This document shows positions 1 through 4,627 of a DNA stretch of 9,131 nt, piece after piece. The stretch is from NCBI GenBank assembly GCA_964530195.1, contig CAZGXQ010000062.1, positions 1 through 9,131 of the forward strand, given 5' to 3'. This DNA comes from CAZGXQ01 sp964530195 (GTDB lineage Bacteria; Patescibacteriota; Minisyncoccia; Minisyncoccales; GBS-2). Position 1 is the first letter of the stretch, and each line of letters begins with the position of its first letter. Below the pieces are notes generated by a model. It was given only the letters and a program-made list of their open reading frames with translations. It was not told where the DNA came from and made no database searches. Both the position numbers and the translations under genes were made by a program.

Positions 1-1
1 T

Positions 2-406
2 TCAAAATTAGGTTTTTTGGTTGAAATTAAAATTTCAGAGAAAGACAAGGTTTTTAAGATAGATATTCAAACCAAAGATTCTCAGGAATTGGTTGGGGAA
101 AAAGGAAACACTCTTTCTCAAATTCAGAGACTCTTGAGCGCAATTTTGAAAAAGAAAATGGGGGGAGAAATTTTGATAGACCTGGACATCGGGGGTTACA
201 AAGAAAGAAAAATTAGACACTTGAGAGAACTAGCAAGGTCAGTTGCTGATGAAGTTTCTTTAACGAAAAAAGAAAAAATTTTGGAACCAATGTCAGCATT
301 TGAGAGAAAAATAATTCATTTGGAATTGGCTTCAAGAGCAGATGTTACTACAGAAAGTATTGGAAAAGAACCAAAGAGAAGAGTAGTAATTAAGCCTTAT
401 CCTTAA
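2..406 (+). CDS. khpB: Jag/KhpB-like KH-R3H RNA-binding protein, 5' partial
   Basis: This is the C-terminal part of a single-stranded nucleic-acid-binding protein of the Jag/KhpB family, which binds RNA in the cytoplasm and is linked to cell elongation in other bacteria. The frame is open from base 2, and the residues before the TTG at 17 (SKLGF) continue the typical 'GF-x-VE' opening of the KH domain, so the TTG is not the real start and the gene begins left of the window. Counting from that TTG, a type II KH domain is visible with its GxxG loop (GEKG, residues 27-30), followed by an R3H domain with Arg97-x3-His101. The tail ETESIG-like then RRVVIKPYP is typical of the family end. Any N-terminal Jag domain would lie outside. 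The gene converges on the pilin gene with only 5 bp between the two stops. Known relatives usually follow yidC, so yidC may lie upstream (inference). Family call is firm; gene symbol less so. Confidence 0.9.
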   Translation, partial: SKLGFLVEIKISEKDKVFKIDIQTKDSQELVGEKGNTLSQIQRLLSAILKKKMGGEILIDLDIGGYKERKIRHLRELARSVADEVSLTKKEKILEPMSAFERKIIHLELASRADVTTESIGKEPKRRVVIKPYP

Positions 407-411
407 AGATT

Positions 412-741
412 TTACCTTAACAAACCAGCAATTATTTCAGCTAAAGCAACAATCAAAAGTCCAAAAATTGCTGAATAGATTTTTTCTTTGGCAGCTCCTA
501 CTTTTCCAGAGTCTCCCAGCGAAGTCATCCATTGAAAACCACCAATAACAATCATTACCGTAGCCCCAACAATGGCAATTGTTCTCAAAAGATCAGCAAG
601 ATCTCCCAAGAAATCTGGGGAAACTGCATTGTTGGGAACTGTATCATTGTCTGATATTGGCCCCGCCCAAACTTCATTAAAAAACCAATAAAAAGAGAAA
701 ACCAAAAAAATCAAAACTAATTTTTTTATACCCTTTTCCAT
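412..741 (-). CDS. VirB2/TrbC-like small pilin (T4SS)
   Basis: A 109-aa pilin-like protein, probably the major filament or channel subunit of the T4SS. The N-terminus has Lys residues (2-7) and a hydrophobic stretch (8-20) ending at VWA-G, a credible signal peptidase I site after residue 26. The mature protein would be about 83 aa, with two membrane helices (about 52-71 and 88-107) joined by a short polar loop with GGFQWMTSLGDSGKVGAAKEKI. That loop pattern is typical of the pilin-like conjugal transfer proteins found in CPR and some Gram-positive bacteria. The ATG is 2 nt after the virB4 stop, so translation may be coupled. A promoter-like sequence inside the virB4 end could also give a separate leaderless transcript. 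The first six codons repeat the last six of virB4. The 339-aa frame at 6946-7965 carries the same core motif and is probably a paralogue. Fold is confident; the exact role as major pilin is inferred. Confidence 0.85.
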   Translation of the reverse strand: MEKGIKKLVLIFLVFSFYWFFNEVWAGPISDNDTVPNNAVSPDFLGDLADLLRTIAIVGATVMIVIGGFQWMTSLGDSGKVGAAKEKIYSAIFGLLIVALAEIIAGLLR

Positions 742-767
742 TTTTATTTTATACCCTTTTCCATTTT
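724..767 (-). repeat. 21-bp tandem direct repeat at virB4/pilin junction
   Basis: Two identical 21-bp copies lie at 724-744 and 747-767, separated by 2 bp (period 23). On the minus strand each copy runs AAAATGGAAAAGGG then TATAAAA. The upstream copy encodes the last residues of VirB4 (MEKGIK) and the downstream copy encodes the first residues of the pilin (MEKGIK). Because 23 is not a multiple of three, the copies are read in different frames of the junction. A tandem duplication by slippage is the simplest origin. It places AAGGG 12 nt and a TATAAA box 7 nt before the pilin ATG. Confidence 0.95.
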
Positions 768-2537
768 AATCTTCAAGATTTGTTCTGGGGAGGAAGTGAC
801 AATTTGGTCTTCAGTGTAAGAAGCAACCACCTTCATTAAGACATGTTTTTGTCCTGCAAAGAATATTCCCTCTCCAACCTCAGTTTCCAAAAGAAGATAT
901 TTTTCTTCATTAGTTAAATTAAAGGCCTTTTGAACTAAATCAATCGTTGCGGGAGATTGCTTGAATAAAACTGCGATTGAAGAGTTGGTGATAATTGGTT
1001 GCCCATACATTGATTTCATAAAATCTCCAACATCTTGGGTAATAGTGGTTGTGCCTAGCCAATACTTTCTTCCTCTTTTGCAAATTCCATACAAAAACGA
1101 AGCTCCATCTTCTTCTTTCATAATCCACCAGGCCTCATCAATTACCAAAATCCTCTTTTTCAATTCAGACCTTACTTTATTCCAAATGTATCTCATGATA
1201 ATGAAAGTTGCGATCGGTCTTAATTCATCTTCCATATCCCTTATTCCAAAAACTACTAAGGGTTTATCCATTGTGATGTTCGTTCTTTGATTGAAGAATT
1301 GGGCAAAAGTTCCCTTTGTAAATTTTCTTATTCTTCTAACTAAAGATTCTGCCCCTTCCATTCCTTCCAAAACTTTCTCCAAATCTTCCATTATTGGAAT
1401 TCTTTCTTTCCAAAGCAAGGGATTGGTATTTGGAGTAATGTCTTTTGCCGCATAGGTTTCAGTTATTGCTCTGTCCATTATTGCATCCTCTTCCGGTGTC
1501 ATGCCACCAAGCATTATTCGCATTAAACCCACCAAGTTTATCACATTGGACCTCAAAACATCCTCTGGTTTTTCATCTTCCCTTGGAGTTGGTAAATCAA
1601 ATGGGTTGATATGATTAGGGGAGGCTAAAGAAATGTTTATGAAAGAGCCGCCCACTGCATCGGCTAACATTTTATATTCATTTTCAGGATCAATGACTAT
1701 TACATCTATTCCTTGCATCAAAGACCTTAAAATTTCCAATTTTACATAATAAGATTTTCCAGAACCCGATTTTCCAAAAACAACTTCGTTTGCGTTTTCT
1801 AAAGAGAACCTATCGAATAAAATTAAAGAATTGTTGTGTCTGTTAATTCCATACAAAATTCCATCATTTGAACTAAGATCGAGCGAAAGAAAGGGAAAAC
1901 AAGTTGAGAGAGTTGTAGTGTTCAAGGGCGTTAAAGATTGAATCTGGTCTAGGCCATAAGGCGCAGTTGTGATGTGGCCCTGTTTTTGGCGAAAAGTAGT
2001 TGGTTTAATATAAATCAATTTTGATTCAAAAATAGATCTGAGCACTGTTTCAATTTCTTTTAGCTCTTTCTCAGAATTGGCATAGACTGAAAGGTAAATA
2101 CCTACTTTGAAAAACTTTTCTTGGGCAGTAATTAACTTTTCTTGAAGTTCCTCTAAATCCCGATAAGCAGTTTCTAATTGAGGATCTCTAATCAATCCTT
2201 TCTCTTCCCTCTCTTGAATTTCCGCTAAAACTTCAGTTATCTTTTTTCTAATTTGCTTTAAAACAATTTCGCTCGAATAAGGGTTGATATGAATTGAAAT
2301 GTCCATTGGAACATCAAGGTTGATGACTGGAGAAAGACAGGCAGTGGCTAAATACCTTGGGTAGGAAAAAACGAAAAAAGATTTTAAATACCTTTCACCG
2401 ATTATCAAAAAACCAGGTTCCAAAAGAATTGAAGAAGGAGCGATTATATCCTTTACTGTAATTTCAGGTGTCTCGAATATTTTTTCTGGTATTTCTATTT
2501 CCTTTTTTGGTTTTTTAGCAAAAAAAGGAATTTTCAT
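744..2537 (-). CDS. virB4: VirB4-family T4SS ATPase
   Basis: A 597-aa motor ATPase of the VirB4/TraC/TraE family, acting at the inner face of the membrane to drive pilin handling and T4SS assembly. Numbered from the chosen start: Walker A GKSGSGKS at 255-262, VIDPENEY at 281-288 (typical of VirB4), a KFTKGTFAQFF segment near 405-415, Walker B RILVIDEAWW at 462-471, and the conserved Thr/Gln motif ITQDVGDF at 499-506. The N-terminal 240 residues contain a charged helical stretch (about 90-140). An upstream GTG/ATG-type extension to 2606 is possible, but the ATG at 2537 makes an ATGA overlap with the preceding gene's TGA, which decides the start. No SD is visible before it, in line with coupled translation. 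The classic VirB4 N-terminal domain is largely encoded by the separate gene just upstream. The C-terminal MEKGIK comes from a 21-bp repeat shared with the pilin start. Confidence 0.93.
   Translation of the reverse strand: MKIPFFAKKPKKEIEIPEKIFETPEITVKDIIAPSSILLEPGFLIIGERYLKSFFVFSYPRYLATACLSPVINLDVPMDISIHINPYSSEIVLKQIRKKITEVLAEIQEREEKGLIRDPQLETAYRDLEELQEKLITAQEKFFKVGIYLSVYANSEKELKEIETVLRSIFESKLIYIKPTTFRQKQGHITTAPYGLDQIQSLTPLNTTTLSTCFPFLSLDLSSNDGILYGINRHNNSLILFDRFSLENANEVVFGKSGSGKSYYVKLEILRSLMQGIDVIVIDPENEYKMLADAVGGSFINISLASPNHINPFDLPTPREDEKPEDVLRSNVINLVGLMRIMLGGMTPEEDAIMDRAITETYAAKDITPNTNPLLWKERIPIMEDLEKVLEGMEGAESLVRRIRKFTKGTFAQFFNQRTNITMDKPLVVFGIRDMEDELRPIATFIIMRYIWNKVRSELKKRILVIDEAWWIMKEEDGASFLYGICKRGRKYWLGTTTITQDVGDFMKSMYGQPIITNSSIAVLFKQSPATIDLVQKAFNLTNEEKYLLLETEVGEGIFFAGQKHVLMKVVASYTEDQIVTSSPEQILKIKMEKGIK
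748..776 (-). promoter_or_regulatory. Candidate leaderless promoter of pilin gene
   Basis: On the minus strand, TTGAAG (776-771) and TATAAA (753-748) are separated by exactly 17 bp. Counting 7 nt from the end of the -10 puts the predicted transcription start on the A of the pilin ATG (741). It lies inside the virB4 coding end and could give the pilin extra transcript beyond the operon mRNA. AT-rich sequence makes chance matches common. Confidence 0.45.
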
Positions 2538-3160
2538 TTTATTAGTTCTGGGGGAATTTCTGGATAATAACCGACCTCCGCTTCTTTTGGATGGTAAATT
2601 GACCAAAAAAGCTCAATGAGTTCGAGAGTATTTAGAGGAGCACAAAAAAGACCGCAACTCCTCAAACCATGAGCGACAAATTCCATCCTTTGCCAAAGCT
2701 GAGTTTTTGCTCTTTCAAACTCCACATCGCTTAAAGTAAAAGATTTTTCTTTTTTTCCTTTAATCCCAGGCGCTAAAAAAGGATAGAAGGGAACGATGAC
2801 ATAAAAATTCTTTGACATAATCGAACTTTCAGCCAACAGACCTTCAATAAACTGAATGTATTCCCTTGTTTGAATTCTTAACAACTCGTTCTTTTGTTCT
2901 TTTTCTAACTCTTTTAGTTTTTCAATGTAGCCAGTGAGGTTGAGTTTCCTTGACTGAATATAAATTTGGATCGGAAAATCCAAAGAATTCAAAAAATTTT
3001 GGAATTGATAAATGATTGCATTTTGTTCCTCTTCGGATTTAAGAGCAAAGTTCAAAGAGGAGACTGCCAAAATTCCCCTTAAGGATTTATCTTTCAAAAT
3101 TAAAACCCCTTCTCTTATATCCTCAATCTCTAAAAATTGTTGGGTCGACGCTTCTGGCAT
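2534..3160 (-). CDS. TraC-like protein (separate VirB4 N-terminal domain)
   Basis: A 208-aa soluble protein resembling the N-terminal domain of VirB4/TraC ATPases. Key visible features are an opening STQQFLEIEDIREGVLIL, then LRGILAVSSLNFALKS (28-42), EEQNAIIYQFQNFLNSLDFPIQIYI (44-68), SRKLNL then a helical YIEKLKELEKEQ stretch, and a FYVIVPFYP strand (119-127). The end, LELIELFWSIYHP (179-191), is the segment that normally leads into the VirB4 ATPase half. There is no Walker motif, so it cannot be an ATPase alone. Its ATG immediately follows the prgI TAA, and its own TGA overlaps the virB4 ATG by four bases, so prgI, this gene and virB4 form one translationally coupled unit. It most likely docks on VirB4 and on PrgI/VirB3 at the membrane (inference from VirB3-VirB4 interaction in known systems). 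Alternative reading: a VirB4 gene split by mutation, but the clean overlap argues against decay. Confidence 0.8.
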   Translation of the reverse strand: MPEASTQQFLEIEDIREGVLILKDKSLRGILAVSSLNFALKSEEEQNAIIYQFQNFLNSLDFPIQIYIQSRKLNLTGYIEKLKELEKEQKNELLRIQTREYIQFIEGLLAESSIMSKNFYVIVPFYPFLAPGIKGKKEKSFTLSDVEFERAKTQLWQRMEFVAHGLRSCGLFCAPLNTLELIELFWSIYHPKEAEVGYYPEIPPELIK

Positions 3161-3562
3161 TTATTTTTTAGTTTCGATTTTAATTACCGTTTCTTTTAGT
3201 TTACTTTCTTTTTTTAATTTCATTGGAATTTTTTCTTCTTTTTTCAATTCGATCCTTTTAAAACCAGCTGCTTTTCCTCCCCTTCCTCTACCCCAAGAGA
3301 AGCGTTTTGGCCCAAAAAGAAAAGTTAATTGTTCCAAAAGAACTTGGTAAAAAGGAATCCCCCCCACTTTTAAAAAAGCAAGAGCAACACCAAAAGCGCC
3401 TACGATGATTATTAAAGTAAAAGCAAGAAAACGAGGAAGGAAATTATACAAGATAAAACAGACAGCGACAGTAACTAAAACAAATATGAATTGTTTAAAA
3501 GTTAAAGGCCCGACAATTGGACTTTCCCTTTCGATGAATTTTGGGACAGGAAAAAGCGCCAT
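3161..3562 (-). CDS. prgI: PrgI family (VirB3-like) T4SS membrane protein
   Basis: A 133-aa inner-membrane protein of the PrgI family, the VirB3-like partner of VirB4. The N-terminal signature FPVPKFIERESPIVGPLTFKQF (residues 4-25) is diagnostic, followed by two membrane helices (about 24-42 and 45-64) and the FLFGPKRFSWGR motif (81-92). The tail after residue 92 is very basic and Lys-rich and should be cytoplasmic. A TTG-initiated longer frame up to 3607 exists, but the added residues do not belong to the family, and an ATG at 3562 matches the usual start. An extended -10 element sits directly upstream of this ATG. The stop is directly followed by the ATG of the TraC-like gene. Confidence 0.9.
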   Translation of the reverse strand: MALFPVPKFIERESPIVGPLTFKQFIFVLVTVAVCFILYNFLPRFLAFTLIIIVGAFGVALAFLKVGGIPFYQVLLEQLTFLFGPKRFSWGRGRGGKAAGFKRIELKKEEKIPMKLKKESKLKETVIKIETKK

Positions 3563-3569
3563 CAAATCT

Positions 3570-3578
3570 ATTTTAGCA
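3570..3578 (-). promoter_or_regulatory. Extended -10 promoter, likely leaderless prgI start
   Basis: On the minus strand TGC-TAAAAT (3578-3570) is an extended -10 element (TGn plus a 5/6 match to TATAAT). No good -35 lies 17 bp upstream (TATTTA). The expected transcription start is base 3563, one base before the prgI ATG, and there is no SD. It sits in the 67-bp gap between the 145-aa gene and prgI, so the prgI-traC-virB4-pilin unit can be transcribed on its own. Confidence 0.5.
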
Positions 3579-3629
3579 CAAGAGAAAACAAATAAATAGG
3601 AAATCAAAAATTTTTAGATTTTTTCTAAG

Positions 3630-4067
3630 CTACTCTATTGGCTCTCGGTAAATATCTCTCTTTGGTGGAGCCTCTGGCTTTTTTTCGATTTTTGGGATGA
3701 TTGGTCTTTCTGGTGTAATTTTTGGTTCAGTTGTTGGAGTGAGTGGCATTTTATACAATTCTTCCAGGCTCGCTTTTACTGGATAAAAGATAAATCGATT
3801 GATTTCATGGTTCACTTTTTTTGCAACTTCCCTTTCCAATTTCAATTCTTTTTCCAAAGTTTCTTGAAATTCATTCGGTGGTAAAAGACCCAATAAAACT
3901 TGGCCAATTAAATCAACGATTGCTTCTAAGTTTTCCTCAATTTCATTTCTTTTACAGATCTCATAAATATTGTTCCCAGTTTCCTCAGCAAAAAGCACAT
4001 CCTTTAAATCTTGAGGAAGTTTTTGATAAAGTTTCCAAAATTGTTCTGGAGTATATTTTTCTAACAT
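3630..4067 (-). CDS. Uncharacterised helical protein with Pro-rich tail, T4SS-linked
   Basis: I do not recognise a named family. The 145-aa product has no signal peptide or membrane helix. Residues 6-107 look all-helical, with recognisable blocks KLPQDLKDVLFAEETGNNIYEI (16-37), a hydrophobic helix LEAIVDLIGQVLLGLLPP (47-64), a charged helix EFQETLEKELKLEREVAKKV (66-85), then HEINRFIFYPVKASLEEL. The last 38 residues are rich in Pro, Lys, Glu and Ile (a disordered or adaptor-type tail). The ATG at 4067 is preferred; a TTG four codons earlier (4079) overlaps the divergent promoter. It is followed by prgI on the same strand after 67 bp and diverges from the plus-strand gene at 4120. Position suggests a cytoplasmic accessory of the T4SS. 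No strong promoter of its own is visible; TATAAA at 4090-4085 is a weak -10 candidate. Confidence 0.75.
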   Translation of the reverse strand: MLEKYTPEQFWKLYQKLPQDLKDVLFAEETGNNIYEICKRNEIEENLEAIVDLIGQVLLGLLPPNEFQETLEKELKLEREVAKKVNHEINRFIFYPVKASLEELYKMPLTPTTEPKITPERPIIPKIEKKPEAPPKRDIYREPIE

Positions 4068-4072
4068 GATAC

Positions 4073-4101
4073 TTGACAAAATTTTTTATATTTGCTATAC
4101 T
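4073..4101 (+). promoter_or_regulatory. Consensus sigma-70 promoter of the 4120 gene
   Basis: TTGACA (4073-4078) and TATACT (4096-4101) are separated by exactly 17 bp, with TGC just before the -10 (extended -10). Predicted transcription start is about 4108, so the leader would be only about 12 nt and contain little except the SD. This is the best promoter in the window. It overlaps the start region of the divergent 145-aa gene. Confidence 0.85.
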
Positions 4102-4107
4102 TTTAGT

Positions 4108-4116
4108 GGAGGTGAT
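4108..4116 (+). promoter_or_regulatory. Near-perfect Shine-Dalgarno deciding the ATG at 4120
   Basis: GGAGGTGAT matches nine bases of the usual anti-SD. GGAGG ends 7 nt before the ATG at 4120. It rules out the upstream in-frame ATG at 4066, which would also start before the promoter. Confidence 0.9.
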
Positions 4117-4119
4117 TGG

Positions 4120-4563
4120 ATGATCCCTGAGTGGTTTCTTTACATAGGTGGAATTTCTGCCATCCTTGTAGTCCTAGCCTTGTTCATTGGAATAACAATT
4201 GCACTGAAGATAGTGCGTGCTAAGCTTCAGCAGTCTCAGCCGCAACCTGAGAAAAAAGAGGAAATTACCACGAAGGTCCCACCACCACTCACCGAGGAGG
4301 AACAAAAACTTATCCGGGAAACCCAGCAGTTCAGGGAAATACAAACTGCTCTAGAGAAAGAAATCAGCCCACTAGGAACGCCGGAAAAGTACTGGGAAGC
4401 TTTCAAGACCATTAGGAGCAAACGAATTCAGTTAGACCTCCTGGAGGCCCAGTTAGATGCATTAGAGGCCAAAAAGAGAGCAGAGAAGAAACTGGCCGAA
4501 CGAGAAAAGGCTCTCATGAAAAGGCTCGCCGAGGCGGAGGCAGAGAAAACCTCTTCCTCTTAA
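4120..4563 (+). CDS. Single-TM coiled-coil protein, unknown function
   Basis: I do not recognise a family. The 147-aa product starts MIPEWFLY, has one membrane helix (about 6-30), then a basic flank KIVRAK that predicts a cytoplasmic C-terminal part. Residues 36-56 are Gln/Pro/Lys-rich, and about 57-143 are highly charged and helical, with a likely coiled coil at 92-143 (Ala/Leu/Glu/Lys heptad-like). The end is TSSS. By my hand count its sequence is about 50% GC (51-53% in two 120-base samples), against about 31% in 120 bases of the neighbouring 145-aa gene, and it uses many GCC, CTC, CTG and GAG codons. With the consensus promoter and strong SD this suggests high expression, recent transfer or both. 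It is the only plus-strand gene between two minus-strand T4SS operons and converges on virB6. A scaffold or FtsB/YtxH-like membrane-anchored rod is possible but unproven. Confidence 0.8.
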   Translation: MIPEWFLYIGGISAILVVLALFIGITIALKIVRAKLQQSQPQPEKKEEITTKVPPPLTEEEQKLIRETQQFREIQTALEKEISPLGTPEKYWEAFKTIRSKRIQLDLLEAQLDALEAKKRAEKKLAEREKALMKRLAEAEAEKTSSS

Positions 4564-4591
4564 CCCCCTATTTTTTAACCCCCCTTTTTTT
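4560..4591 (+). repeat. Two imperfect TTAAC(5-6)…T(6-7) units between convergent genes
   Basis: TTAACCCCCTATTTTTT (4560-4576) is followed, overlapping by two bases, by TTAACCCCCCTTTTTTT (4575-4591). The first unit contains the stop of the 147-aa gene. There is no matching G-run close by, so this is not a plain hairpin terminator. A weak stem of GAGG-cg-GAGG against CCTC-tt-CCTC (4531-4559) precedes it by some 12 bases. The rest of the 64-bp gap holds nothing recognisable. Confidence 0.6.
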
Positions 4592-4627
4592 ATTTTAGAG
4601 AACTTCCATTATCTCCTCCTTGGCTCC

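Noticed and set aside
17..19. TTG as the start of the KH-R3H protein
   Set aside because: The frame is open to the window edge, and the residues before it fit the family's KH opening; the gene is cut by the window.
961..1290. 109-codon plus-strand frame inside virB4
   Set aside because: Antisense to the Walker B region of a well-supported ATPase; no start signals or recognisable domain.
1603..2292. Repeated 12-mer gggttgatatga at 1603-1614 and 2281-2292
   Set aside because: Both copies encode His-Ile-Asn-Pro in VirB4 with the same codons; coincidence of coding rather than a repeat element.
3012..3350. 112-codon plus-strand frame across the traC/prgI junction
   Set aside because: Antisense to two motif-supported genes, low-complexity Phe/Ser/Leu composition.
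4085..4090. TATAAA as promoter of the divergent 145-aa gene
   Set aside because: The hexamer 17 bp upstream is ACCTCC (the complement of the opposite gene's SD), with no TG extension; too weak in AT-rich sequence to call.
4531..4591. Rho-independent terminator for the 147-aa gene
   Set aside because: The GAGG/CCTC stem has an internal loop and is about 12 nt away from the first T-run; the C-runs have no nearby G partner. Left as a repeat only.
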